Source: Legionella cardiaca | Lineage (GTDB): Bacteria; Pseudomonadota; Gammaproteobacteria; Legionellales; Legionellaceae | DNA length: 64,000 bases | NCBI RefSeq assembly: GCF_029026145.1 | Contig: NZ_CP119078.1 | Coordinates: 1,082,501 to 1,146,500, forward strand | Direction: 5' to 3' | Shown here: in pieces, positions 29,022 to 37,762 of the stretch | Layout of the letters: each line of letters opens with the position of its first letter | How positions within the stretch are numbered: the first letter of the stretch is position 1 | Translations under genes and position numbers: made by a program | Notes under the pieces: model-generated | Databases searched by the model: none | What the model was told of the DNA's origin: nothing | The model's input: the letters and a program-made list of their open reading frames with translations, nothing else

Positions 29022-29083
29022 CGAATTGGGGGAAAGGCGAGAGGATCTCGTTCTTTCATTTTTTTACTAAAGAGTTTATTAAT

Positions 29084-30763
29084 ATGTCTGAAAGTTTCAA
29101 AGAATTATTTGAGCAAAGTATCGTTGGTGCACAGTTTTATCCTGGTGCGATTATCACAGCAAAAGTTATCGGTATTGATGATGATTATGTAACCCTGAAT
29201 GCTGGTTTAAAATCAGAGGGTATCGTTGCTGTTGAAGAATTTCAGGATAAAAATGGTGAATTAGAAATTCACTTGGGTGACACCGTTGAAGTAGCCTTGG
29301 ATTCAGTAGAAGATGGCTACGGCGAGACGCTCTTATCAAGAGAAAAAGCAAAACGCCAAGAAGCATGGCGTAAATTATCAAAATGCCATGAGAACAACGA
29401 TACAGTTACTGGTTTGATTTCTGGTAAAGTTAAAGGTGGTTTCACTGTTGAAATCGGCTCAATTCGCGCATTTTTGCCTGGTTCTTTGGTCGATGTCAGA
29501 CCTGTTCGCGATCCATCCTACCTTGAAGGTAAAGAATTAGAATTTAAAGTGATTAAAATGGATCTGAAGCGCAACAATATCGTTGTTTCACGTCGTGCTG
29601 TTGTTGAAGAAGAAAGCAGTGCCGACAGACAAGCGCTTCTTGAATCATTGCATGAAGGCCAAGTACTCAATGGTATCGTCAAAAATCTCACTGATTACGG
29701 TGCATTTATTGATTTAGGCGGCATTGATGGCTTGTTGCATATTACCGATATTTCCTGGAAACGAGTTAAGCATCCAAGTGAAGTACTTTCTGTAGGCCAA
29801 GATGTTCGTGTGAAAGTATTGAGCTTTGATAGTGAGCGTAACCGTGTTTCATTAGGTATGAAACAATTAGGTAATGATCCTTGGGTTGACCTGGTTGAGC
29901 GTTATCCTGTCGGTAAAAAATTACAAGGTAAAGTTACTAATATTACTGATTACGGCTGCTTCGTTGAAATTGAAGAAGGTGTCGAAGGTTTAGTTCATAT
30001 GTCTGAAATGGATTGGACTAACAAAAACGTACACCCAAGCAAAGTTGTTTCAATGGGTGACGTCGTTGATGTAATGGTATTAGAAATTGATGAAGAGCGT
30101 CGCCGCATTTCTTTAGGTATGAAGCAATGTGTTGGCAATCCTTGGCATCAATTCTCACAAACTCACAGCAAAGGCCAAAAAGTTAAAGGAAAAATCCGTT
30201 CAATCACTGATTTTGGAATTTTCATTGGCTTAGATGGTGATATTGATGGTTTGGTTCACTTATCTGACATATCTTGGAATACACCAGGTGAAGAAGCTGT
30301 TAAGCAATTCAAGAAAGGCCAAGAACTGGAAGCTGTTATTTTGGCTATTGATGCTGAACGCGAGCGAATTTCTTTAGGCTTGAAGCAATTAGAAGGTGAT
30401 GCGTTTACTACTTATGTAGAAGAACATGCCAAAGGCGCTATCGTCAAAGGTACAGTTTCTGCAGTGGATGCCAAGACAGTAACAATTGATTTGGCTCCAG
30501 AAGTAGTTGGTACTATTCGCGCTAATGAATTGTCTGAAGAAAGAGTCGACGATGCTACTCAACTCTTCAAAGAAGGTGATGAGGTCGAAGCAAAAATTAT
30601 CAATGTTGATAAGAAAAATCGAACTATTGCTCTTTCTGTCAAAGCTAAAGATGCTCAAGATCAAGCAGAGGCAATCAAGAAGTATTCACGTAGTGGCGAT
30701 GTCGCTTCAACGACATTAGGTGACCTTCTTAAAGAGAAAATGGCAAGCAAAGAAGGCGAGTAA
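29084..30763 (+). CDS. rpsA: 30S ribosomal protein S1
   Basis: RNA-binding ribosomal protein that recruits mRNAs to the 30S subunit. The 559 residues form six S1/OB domains. The later ones carry the repeated pattern [40 protein letters not shown] and [20 protein letters not shown], while the first two are the ribosome-binding variants. The last domain is the divergent one ending in a charged tail. It sits at the end of the aroA-cmk-rpsA cluster and is closed by a strong terminator. Confidence 0.97.
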   Translation: MSESFKELFEQSIVGAQFYPGAIITAKVIGIDDDYVTLNAGLKSEGIVAVEEFQDKNGELEIHLGDTVEVALDSVEDGYGETLLSREKAKRQEAWRKLSKCHENNDTVTGLISGKVKGGFTVEIGSIRAFLPGSLVDVRPVRDPSYLEGKELEFKVIKMDLKRNNIVVSRRAVVEEESSADRQALLESLHEGQVLNGIVKNLTDYGAFIDLGGIDGLLHITDISWKRVKHPSEVLSVGQDVRVKVLSFDSERNRVSLGMKQLGNDPWVDLVERYPVGKKLQGKVTNITDYGCFVEIEEGVEGLVHMSEMDWTNKNVHPSKVVSMGDVVDVMVLEIDEERRRISLGMKQCVGNPWHQFSQTHSKGQKVKGKIRSITDFGIFIGLDGDIDGLVHLSDISWNTPGEEAVKQFKKGQELEAVILAIDAERERISLGLKQLEGDAFTTYVEEHAKGAIVKGTVSAVDAKTVTIDLAPEVVGTIRANELSEERVDDATQLFKEGDEVEAKIINVDKKNRTIALSVKAKDAQDQAEAIKKYSRSGDVASTTLGDLLKEKMASKEGE

Positions 30764-30782
30764 CAATAACTCTCCTTCAATT

Positions 30783-30813
30783 AAAAAAGCGTAGGTGACT
30801 ACGCTTTTTTTTT
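30783..30813 (+). terminator. intrinsic terminator after rpsA
   Basis: AAAAAAGCGTAG at 30783-30794 pairs with CTACGCTTTTTT at 30799-30810 around a GTGA tetraloop, and the T-run continues for three more bases. The A-tract on the left may let it act on both strands. Confidence 0.92.
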
Positions 30814-30968
30814 ATCTTTTTTAAATTTCACTGGAATGATAGAGTATTACGCTAAAAAGATCGGGTAGAGTTTCCACAGTCTAATTAATGTAACCGCATT
30901 TTTAGATTAAGCATTCTGGCAAATCGTATCTATTCCACCATCGTGGAATCCATTATAGGGATAATGCA

Positions 30969-31259
30969 ATGCGCTTGTTTATAACGATATTTTATTTATT
31001 GCTAATTTTATTAGGGGTAACTTTTGCCGCACTAAACGCATCTTCAGTGCAAGTTAATTTTTACATTACAAAAATCACGATGCCTATTTCCGTTTTAATG
31101 ACAATTATGCTTGGTATAGGCTTACTTTTAGGGTTTCTTTTATTTTTATCTCGTTATTGGCGTCTTAAGGTAGAATTTTTAAAACTTAAAAATCAATTTA
31201 AGTTAACGGAAAAGGAAATTAAGAATTTAAGATCGATTCCATTGCAAGATCAGCATTAA
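30969..31259 (+). CDS. lapA: lipopolysaccharide assembly protein LapA domain protein
   Basis: Small inner-membrane protein of 96 residues with two membrane spans (about 5-25 and 38-60) and a charged cytoplasmic helix. It matches the LapA/YciS (DUF1049) pattern ASSVQVNFYITKITMPISVLM. With LapB it regulates LpxC turnover and lipopolysaccharide assembly in enterobacteria. The order rpsA-lapA-lapB is conserved, but here lapB is separated by 384 bases instead of being adjacent. A GGGA site precedes the ATG. Confidence 0.85.
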   Translation: MRLFITIFYLLLILLGVTFAALNASSVQVNFYITKITMPISVLMTIMLGIGLLLGFLLFLSRYWRLKVEFLKLKNQFKLTEKEIKNLRSIPLQDQH

Positions 31260-31452
31260 TTTTAGGAAATTTGTTGGGAGACAATGGTTATGGAGGTTTT
31301 TTTATCCTATCACTGAGGGAAAATACTGATTTTGAGATCGAGAGAACCTACCTTTGTCACTCTCCTAGGTGTAATTTATACAGGTTAGGAATGACTGTAA
31401 GAATGGATTCTCCTGTGCAGAGTGTGACGCGTATTGTTAACGTTTTACTTAT

Positions 31453-31485
31453 GTCATTCCCGCGTAGACGGAATCTATTTCCTGC
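31453..31485 (+). repeat. dispersed repeat family B, copy 3, in the lapA-lapB gap
   Basis: GTCATTCCCGCGTAGACGGA followed by ATCTATTTCCTGC. It is the same element as at 20778 with one stem base changed. A degraded inverted partner may be the stretch around 31520-31540, where TTATCTGCCAG answers CTGGCCAGATAA at 31485-31497. No gene is visible in 31260-31643. Confidence 0.75.
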
Positions 31486-31643
31486 TGGCCAGATAAGGAT
31501 TTGACATAAAAACCAATTTTTATCTGCCAGGGAATGAAAATTAATTATGTTTCAAAGTGAATTGACGATGAGAGTGAGATAATTCAGAATTTAGCAGATT
31601 TATTACTATCCGCTTTGGACAAACGAAATAATGGAGATCTTTA

Positions 31644-32813
31644 ATGATTAATTTATGGCCATTATTGTTGCCTGCCGCAGCTTGGTCTGGTTGGTGGGTC
31701 GCTAGCCGTAATTATTCTGGCAAAGAAACAGATTTTAATAATCGTTTATCTCGCGAATACGTTGTCGGTTTAAATTATTTATTAAACGAGCAACCTGATA
31801 AAGCAGTGGATGTATTTATTAAGCTTTTAGAGGTCGATAGCGAGACCGTTGAAACGCATTTAGCTCTAGGAAGTTTATTCAGGCGCAGAGGAGAGGTTGA
31901 TAGAGCAATAAGAATTCACCAGAATTTAATTGCGCGCCCACAATTGAGCCTTAGAGAACGTAAAGAAGCCCTGTTAGCGCTTGGGCAGGACTATATGAGC
32001 GCAGGTTTATTTGATAGGGCAGAGCGTATTTTTTTAGAAGTAGTGGAAATGGGAGGAAGCAGCGAAACATGTAGTTTACAAGGCTTGCTCGCTATCTATC
32101 AGCAAGAAAAGGCTTGGGAAAAGGCCTTGGATATTATTAAAAAAATAGAGCTCTCTTTAGGACAGAGTATGCATATCCAGGCTGCTCATTACTATTGTGA
32201 AATTGCCAATCAAGCATTAAAAGCAAATTTAATGGAAAAAGCCCAAAATGCTATTAAACAAGCCTTAGCAGTGGACAAAATGTGTGTTCGCGCGAGTTTA
32301 ATGCAAGCATCTCTTGATATACAAAATCACCGTTATAAACAGGCTATTCGTTCTTTAAGACGTGTACCCCAGCAAGATCCCGAATTTTTAAGTGAAATTA
32401 TAGAACCGCTAGTAACTTGTTATCGTGAATTAGATGCGATGCATGAATGCGTCGAGTATTTGCAAAATACCTTGACAGAGCATCCTCGTGCTTCAACTAT
32501 TTTCGTTATTGCTGAGGTTTTGCGTGACCAAAAGAATATGGACACTGCCATTGATTTTGTTTCTGACAAGTTAAGTACACATCCTTCTATTCGTGGGCTA
32601 AATCGCCTTATTTTTTGGCACCTTGAAACGGCTTATGGAAAAGTCAGGGATAAATTACAAATGCTCTATGATATTACTAGTAAATTTTTAGATAATAAGC
32701 CAATTTATCGCTGTGGTCAGTGTGGATTTGGAGGGAAACATTTGCATTGGCATTGCCCAAGTTGTAAACAGTGGGGTAGAATGAAGCCAGTCCATGGTTT
32801 AGAAGGGGATTAG
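31644..32813 (+). CDS. lapB: lipopolysaccharide assembly protein LapB (YciM)
   Basis: Membrane-anchored TPR protein that links LpxC proteolysis by FtsH to lipopolysaccharide synthesis. The 389-residue product has an N-terminal anchor (INLWPLLLPAAAWSGWWVA), about nine TPR-like helical repeats from residue 40 to 350, and a C-terminal rubredoxin-like zinc or iron knuckle with CGQCGFGG and CPSC. These three parts are the LapB architecture. A GGAG site precedes the ATG. The insertion of repeat DNA upstream suggests it may be transcribed apart from lapA. Confidence 0.93.
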   Translation: MINLWPLLLPAAAWSGWWVASRNYSGKETDFNNRLSREYVVGLNYLLNEQPDKAVDVFIKLLEVDSETVETHLALGSLFRRRGEVDRAIRIHQNLIARPQLSLRERKEALLALGQDYMSAGLFDRAERIFLEVVEMGGSSETCSLQGLLAIYQQEKAWEKALDIIKKIELSLGQSMHIQAAHYYCEIANQALKANLMEKAQNAIKQALAVDKMCVRASLMQASLDIQNHRYKQAIRSLRRVPQQDPEFLSEIIEPLVTCYRELDAMHECVEYLQNTLTEHPRASTIFVIAEVLRDQKNMDTAIDFVSDKLSTHPSIRGLNRLIFWHLETAYGKVRDKLQMLYDITSKFLDNKPIYRCGQCGFGGKHLHWHCPSCKQWGRMKPVHGLEGD

Positions 32814-32871
32814 TCCTTTAGCAGTTAAGCGAATAGTCTAATTATATCCTTCAGCTAAATTTGAGAAAGTT

Positions 32872-33981
32872 ATGCAATTTATTGATCTTAAAAAACAATA
32901 CAAATTAATTGAAAATGATGTCCTTCGTAGTATTCAAGCCGTTTTAGAACATGGTCAATACATTATGGGACCTGAAATAGCCAAATTGGAAGAACAGTTG
33001 GCAAAATTTTTAGGTGTCAAACATGCTATTGTGAATTCCAGTGGTACAGATGCCTTGTTAATGGCTCTTTTGGCATTAGAGCTGGAACCTGGCGACGAAG
33101 TTATCACAAGCCCATTTAGTTTTTTTGCAACGGCAGAAGTAATTGCGCTTTGCCAGGCTAAACCGGTATTCGTTGACATTGATCCATTAACTTACAATAT
33201 TGATGCAAATCAAATTGAAGCTAAAATAACTGCTAAAACTAAGGCGATCATGCCAGTTAGTTTATATGGACAATGTGCTGACATGAACGCCATCAATGCT
33301 ATTGCAAAAAAGCATGGTTTGCCAGTTATCGAAGATGCTGCACAAAGTTTTGGTGCAACCTATTACGGTGCTTACTCCTGTGCATTGTCAACAATAGGTT
33401 GCACAAGTTTCTTCCCCTCTAAACCATTAGGGGGTTATGGGGATTCTGGGGCCTGCTTTACTGATGATGATATTTTGGCAGAGAGAATGCTGGAAATTCG
33501 TATTCATGGGCAAAACGCGAGATATTGTCATCGTAGAATTGGTATTAATGGGCGTATGGATACCATTCAAGCGGCTATCCTGATTGAAAAGATGAAATTA
33601 TTCCCCGATGAAATTGCATTACGCCAACGGGTAGCACAACGTTATGAAGAGTTGCTTGCACATATTGTTAAAACCCCTCATATAATGTCTGGTAATACAA
33701 GTGTATTTGCACAATATACAATTGAAGTTCCCAATCGCGAGCAATTTCAAAAACAAATGCAAGCCCTGGGAATACCCACTGCAGTTCATTATCCTGTTGC
33801 GATGCATCAACAAGAAGCATTGGCTTATTTGGATTATCGATTAGGTGATTTCCCTTATGCAGAAAAAGCGAGTAAACATGTCGTTAGTTTACCAATGCAT
33901 CCTTACATGAGTTTAGAGGATCAACAGAAAGTTGCTCGTGCTGTGGAAACTTGTCTTTCCAGTGAGCTGGTAGGTGCATAA
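32872..33981 (+). CDS. DegT/DnrJ/EryC1/StrS sugar aminotransferase, WbpE-like
   Basis: PLP-dependent aminotransferase acting on a nucleotide-linked keto sugar, 369 residues. It begins MQFIDLKKQYKLIENDV. It contains NSSGTDALLMALLALEL (cofactor phosphate loop), EDAAQSFGATYYG with the PLP-stacking Asp, and Lys184 in FFPSKPLGGYGDSGA as the Schiff-base lysine. The closest group I recognise is WbpE/WlbC, which makes UDP-2-acetamido-3-amino sugars for O-antigen. No companion sugar genes flank it, so the product cannot be confirmed. It directly abuts pyrF. Confidence 0.82.
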   Translation: MQFIDLKKQYKLIENDVLRSIQAVLEHGQYIMGPEIAKLEEQLAKFLGVKHAIVNSSGTDALLMALLALELEPGDEVITSPFSFFATAEVIALCQAKPVFVDIDPLTYNIDANQIEAKITAKTKAIMPVSLYGQCADMNAINAIAKKHGLPVIEDAAQSFGATYYGAYSCALSTIGCTSFFPSKPLGGYGDSGACFTDDDILAERMLEIRIHGQNARYCHRRIGINGRMDTIQAAILIEKMKLFPDEIALRQRVAQRYEELLAHIVKTPHIMSGNTSVFAQYTIEVPNREQFQKQMQALGIPTAVHYPVAMHQQEALAYLDYRLGDFPYAEKASKHVVSLPMHPYMSLEDQQKVARAVETCLSSELVGA

Positions 33982-34674
33982 GTGAATTTAAAGCTTATTG
34001 TTGCTCTTGATTTTTGTAGGCAAGAAGATGCGCTAGCACTAGTGGAGAAGCTGAATCCCAGCCAATGTGCTTTAAAAATTGGCAGTGAGATGTTTACTTT
34101 ATTTGGTATTGATTTTGTTTGTGGATTAATTCAGAAAGGCTTCAAAGTTTTCCTCGATTTAAAATTTCATGACATACCAAATACAGTCGCTCAAGCTAGT
34201 CGGGCCTGTGCGGAACTTGGTGTTTGGATGATTACGGTTCATGCCTCTGGTGGTTTAGCAATGATGCGAGCCGCAAGAGAAGCCGTAAATGCTTATGGCA
34301 TTAACCGTCCTTTAGTAGTTGCCGTAACAGTTTTAACAAGCATGGATGCTAACGATTTACCAGCAATTGGGGTAGAGCCTTCTGTTGAAAAGCAAGTACA
34401 AAGATTAGCGAAACTCGCAAAGCTTGCCGAGCTTGACGGAGTTGTCTGTTCCGCTTTTGAAGTTCCTATTATTAAGGCTGCTTGCAACGCACCTTTTCTT
34501 GCTGTTACACCAGGAATTAGATTGCCAGAAAGTGATAAAAATGATCAATCTCGTATTATGACACCGCAAGAAGCAGTTGAACTTGGCAGTGACTATTTAG
34601 TTGTCGGGCGTCCGATCACACGTTCTCAAAGTCCTGTAAATGTCGTTGAAAAAATTATTTCCTCAATAAGATAA
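33982..34674 (+). CDS. pyrF: orotidine 5'-phosphate decarboxylase
   Basis: Last step of UMP synthesis: decarboxylation of OMP. The 230-residue product has the substrate-binding LIVALDF at its N-terminus, the catalytic motif FLDLKFHDIPNTV with its Asp-Lys-Asp triad, and the C-terminal TPGIRL and YLVVGRPIT phosphate site. The start is a GTG placed immediately after the stop of the aminotransferase gene, with GAGCTGGTAGGTG upstream, so translation is coupled. No other frame start gives the conserved beginning. Confidence 0.95.
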   Translation: MNLKLIVALDFCRQEDALALVEKLNPSQCALKIGSEMFTLFGIDFVCGLIQKGFKVFLDLKFHDIPNTVAQASRACAELGVWMITVHASGGLAMMRAAREAVNAYGINRPLVVAVTVLTSMDANDLPAIGVEPSVEKQVQRLAKLAKLAELDGVVCSAFEVPIIKAACNAPFLAVTPGIRLPESDKNDQSRIMTPQEAVELGSDYLVVGRPITRSQSPVNVVEKIISSIR

Positions 34675-34703
34675 ATAGCAGGTCCCTATACACTCGTAAC
34701 CAT

Positions 34704-34766
34704 AGCAAACTGGAACTTGGACTACAGTCGTGCAAGCACTTCGCTAAGTGCCAGTTAAACTTTGCT
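34704..34766. other. foldable element downstream of pyrF
   Basis: GCACTT (34736-34741) and AAGTGC (34746-34751) form a tight hairpin with a CGCT loop. This is nested inside AACTGG/CCAGTT (34708-34713, 34751-34756) and AGCAAA/TTTGCT (34704-34709, 34761-34766). The arms share a few bases, so not all pairs can form at once. It may be a repeat, a processing site or a small RNA part. It does not match a tRNA. Confidence 0.4.
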
Positions 34767-34836
34767 ACCTACCGCGGATATGCACGTAATTATTTGAAGG
34801 CTCCCCTAAGACATTTGCTGGCAAATTTATCTCATT

Positions 34837-34848
34837 CCCCCCCCCCCC
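34837..34848 (+). repeat. homopolymer run of 12 C residues
   Basis: Twelve consecutive C bases in otherwise AT-rich DNA, about 220 bases before the patatin gene start. Such tracts slip during replication and can cause phase variation when in promoters or leaders. Together with the two foldable elements, this is all I can see in the gap 34675-35068. Confidence 0.75.
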
Positions 34849-35010
34849 AATTTTCAGAAAAAACACAGTTGTCGCAAATGGGCTAATCGAATATTAACAA
34901 ACGTTCAATTAGAAACTTCAGAAATACCTAGATGTCTAATGATATTTATTTACCCATTGATTTATGTTAGTAATAAATTAGTTAAATAATTTAGCAAAAA
35001 TTATTTCGTA

Positions 35011-35032
35011 CACGCGCATAGGAATGCACGTG
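35011..35032 (+). other. leader hairpin before the patatin gene
   Basis: CACGCGCAT (35011-35019) pairs with ATGCACGTG (35024-35032) around AGGA, with one mismatch, and TTTTG follows. It ends 36 bases before the ATG, so it would lie in the mRNA leader. It could be a weak attenuator or a stability element. Confidence 0.4.
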
Positions 35033-35068
35033 TTTTGATGAATGACTCGCAACTAAAGGACTACTATT

Positions 35069-37762
35069 ATGCCACAAGAGAACACATTTGATGGGTTGTT
35101 GCGCAAAGATATAGTACTTTATCCCAATATTCTTTTGCTAAAAAAATTTTTGCTAACAGTGCATCATGGGTGGTTTCGCATCAATGGTTTGTCGCCTGAT
35201 GAGAAATATTCATTAGCTGATTATTTATTAGATGAGGAGCGACTCATCATTGATTTCACTCGGCTAAGCGAGCAATCTCGCGATAAATTTTTAAAATGGT
35301 TTCTTGTCCCTCATGGCAGAGATGCTCATCAGGAATTACTAAGCGGTGTAACTACCAATAATTACCGGGGATATACTGCAGAAGTAGGCTTAAGTTGGTG
35401 GGGAAAGGTAATCAATCTCTTATTTTATCGTAGAAAATCTTATCATTGGCATTTAGCTTCTTATGATTCCTCGCTAAATCATCAAATAACTGGTTTAGAA
35501 GTTTGTCAGGATGCACATGGTTTATTAATTGGATTAAAGCAATTTGCTATTGAAGATAAAGGAGAAAAATATCATGAAACAAATGACAATCAGATAGAAC
35601 CTCTTCGTAACACGAAACGGGTGTTAATTACTGATGATATGGTTGATAAATTACTAGCAACAGATCTTTCTTCTTGTGATTTCCACAGCATGGTTAGTCA
35701 ACCCCATCCCTTTTCAATTGGAGTGCTTTCTAATTCCCAAAGAATGCAGGCAATGCGTGAATATCGCCAAACACAACGATTATTTAGTGCAAAACCATGG
35801 TACGAGAGACTATGGGATTGGATGAAGGCCTTGTTTGAGGAGATGCCACAAGAAATAGAGCTTGAAGAAATTCATAGTGGCAGTAAAAAATATCATTTGC
35901 TCTTTAGCGAGGGAGATGTACAGGTTTTCAAAAGAGATAAGGATGGTCATATTCTGGTTATAGAGAAACGTCCAGAATTAAGTAGTAGGGTTTTTTGTGG
36001 AGGAGGCGCAAAAATTTTTGCCCATGTAGGGGCAATAAAAGCATTTGAGGAAGTTGGTATTAAACCAAGTCAGCATGCAGGTAGTTCAGCAGGAGCCATT
36101 ATGGCGGTTTTATGTTATCTTGGCTATTCCTCGAACGATATTCTTACTTTTTTTCAATGGTTTAAACAAGATAATTTAATCCATTACGATATTGATAGTT
36201 CAGGCCTTTCTGATGCAAGAGCAATGAAAGCAGCTCTGGATTACATGATTACTAAAAAAGTTAATGAAATTATTAAAACCTATGAGGTAGATAAGACACC
36301 TGAAGGACGACGATTTTTAGCAGACAAAGTTTTTAAGCATGGAAAAATTACATTTGAATCATTACATTCTCTTAAGCAACGCATCCCTGAGTGTAGTTTG
36401 GGAGATAAGTTAATTGTTACAGCAACGAATGTAGAAAGAAGAAAAACAAGATATTTTTCCTATGCAACAACACCCTGGATGGAGGTTAGTGAAGCTGTAA
36501 AAACATCGGCAAGTTTTCCCCTCGTGTTTAAACCGACCATTGTTGAAGGAGCGAAACACAAGGACGGCGGCATTTTAAATAATCTTCCCACAGAGGCATT
36601 CAGAGGTGATTTGTCGACATTTCTCGAATCCGAGCATGGTAATTGTTTAAGTATGGTCGCTTTCCAATTTGATAATGGTTATGAAAGAGGTTTATTGGAT
36701 AAATTTGTCGATAGAGTTTATCGAGAAAATTTTTTTTGGAATTGGATTTATGGTTTATTGACTGGTGTGAGAGATCCGGTTAGTGGTTGGGAGCGTGATC
36801 GTCTTAAACTTTTGCAGCACAGTAATCAAGTCGTGCTAATTCCTGTCGGTAATGTTTCCTCTACGCAGTTTGATTTAGATCAAGATACGCAAAATACCCT
36901 GGTGGATAATGGCTATAAAGCGGCAAAGAATTATATTAATGTGCGATATAACGTGGATGAAGGCTCGGCAAAAAATGAAGAGCATATGTATTCTACATTT
37001 GCCTCCATTGAGGAACTGTTGTGTTTTTGTTGTTATCGTGGCCACGGCACCTGGTTTGAGCGAGTAGCATTGGAAGCTAGGAAAGAAGGGGTGGAAGAGC
37101 AAAAAATTAAGCAGTTACGCAATCAGCACTTTGCAACTTGTGAGAAAGAAAAGAGCAATGAGAAAGAAAAAAAAGCTTCGGAGAATACCAGTTTTATCAA
37201 AACAGGAAGTATATTAGAGAAACAATGGGTAATTAGAAATATGCAGTTGTTTGAAGCGATTTATCCAATATTTCATAAACTATCATGTGCATTTCTGACT
37301 ACACCTGGTGACATTAACTTATTTAAGCTAGCCAGACACTCTCTTAGTTTGAACCGTCCTTTAGCTGGTTTGAAGTATTTAAGGGAGATAAAGGGCGAGC
37401 AACATGTTCTTTTAGCGATGTTTATTCAAATTTTAAATACTTCCTATTTGGAGAAAATTGAAGAGGTAGTGAATAAACTGAAAGTGCTTGAAGTAGTATT
37501 GCAAAATCCTCAAAATTTTGAGGAATTAAAAAAGCCTGAATTTTATGACAAATGGCATTTATTACCCAGACAAAACAACCGTATTTTGAAATTATTAAGC
37601 ACTAACAATTGGCTAAAAGCGCGAGAATTATGCATTGCATTAAAACAAGGTGAGGAGCCATTAGAAACTATAATGATAGAAAACCCGTCATTAGAAGGAA
37701 CAGAAGATGGCAACGCTGATAACAGGAGCTTCGAAGGGAATAGGACATGCTTTGGCGTTTGA
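35069..37762 (+). CDS. vpdC: patatin-like phospholipase, VpdC-type Dot/Icm effector candidate
   Basis: Predicted phospholipase A of 897 residues. The patatin domain (about 305-545) has the glycine-rich oxyanion loop CGGGAKIFAHVGAI, the nucleophile elbow GSSAG with Ser340, and the catalytic Asp499 in KDGGILNNLP. The flanking N-terminal 300 and C-terminal 330 residues are mostly helical and have no signal peptide. Known biology: in L. pneumophila the patatin effector VpdC follows pyrF, is translocated by Dot/Icm, and is reported to need ubiquitin for activity in vacuole expansion. My assignment rests on this position, the size and the motifs. The last 56 bases are shared with the next gene, so the C-terminus, where a secretion signal would lie, reads into the dehydrogenase start. 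AAAGGA precedes the ATG. Confidence 0.8.
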   Translation: MPQENTFDGLLRKDIVLYPNILLLKKFLLTVHHGWFRINGLSPDEKYSLADYLLDEERLIIDFTRLSEQSRDKFLKWFLVPHGRDAHQELLSGVTTNNYRGYTAEVGLSWWGKVINLLFYRRKSYHWHLASYDSSLNHQITGLEVCQDAHGLLIGLKQFAIEDKGEKYHETNDNQIEPLRNTKRVLITDDMVDKLLATDLSSCDFHSMVSQPHPFSIGVLSNSQRMQAMREYRQTQRLFSAKPWYERLWDWMKALFEEMPQEIELEEIHSGSKKYHLLFSEGDVQVFKRDKDGHILVIEKRPELSSRVFCGGGAKIFAHVGAIKAFEEVGIKPSQHAGSSAGAIMAVLCYLGYSSNDILTFFQWFKQDNLIHYDIDSSGLSDARAMKAALDYMITKKVNEIIKTYEVDKTPEGRRFLADKVFKHGKITFESLHSLKQRIPECSLGDKLIVTATNVERRKTRYFSYATTPWMEVSEAVKTSASFPLVFKPTIVEGAKHKDGGILNNLPTEAFRGDLSTFLESEHGNCLSMVAFQFDNGYERGLLDKFVDRVYRENFFWNWIYGLLTGVRDPVSGWERDRLKLLQHSNQVVLIPVGNVSSTQFDLDQDTQNTLVDNGYKAAKNYINVRYNVDEGSAKNEEHMYSTFASIEELLCFCCYRGHGTWFERVALEARKEGVEEQKIKQLRNQHFATCEKEKSNEKEKKASENTSFIKTGSILEKQWVIRNMQLFEAIYPIFHKLSCAFLTTPGDINLFKLARHSLSLNRPLAGLKYLREIKGEQHVLLAMFIQILNTSYLEKIEEVVNKLKVLEVVLQNPQNFEELKKPEFYDKWHLLPRQNNRILKLLSTNNWLKARELCIALKQGEEPLETIMIENPSLEGTEDGNADNRSFEGNRTCFGV

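Noticed and set aside
29036..29065. Terminator between cmk and rpsA
   Set aside because: The stem is only five base pairs with a broken T-stretch, too weak to list as a terminator.
31271..31504. Open frame of 77 codons in the lapA-lapB gap
   Set aside because: It spans the family B repeat, and its protein resembles translated repeat DNA rather than a gene.
34690..34780. tRNA-like or small RNA gene after pyrF
   Set aside because: Hairpins exist, but there is no cloverleaf, no TTCGA-type T-arm and no clear promoter, so only a foldable element is reported.
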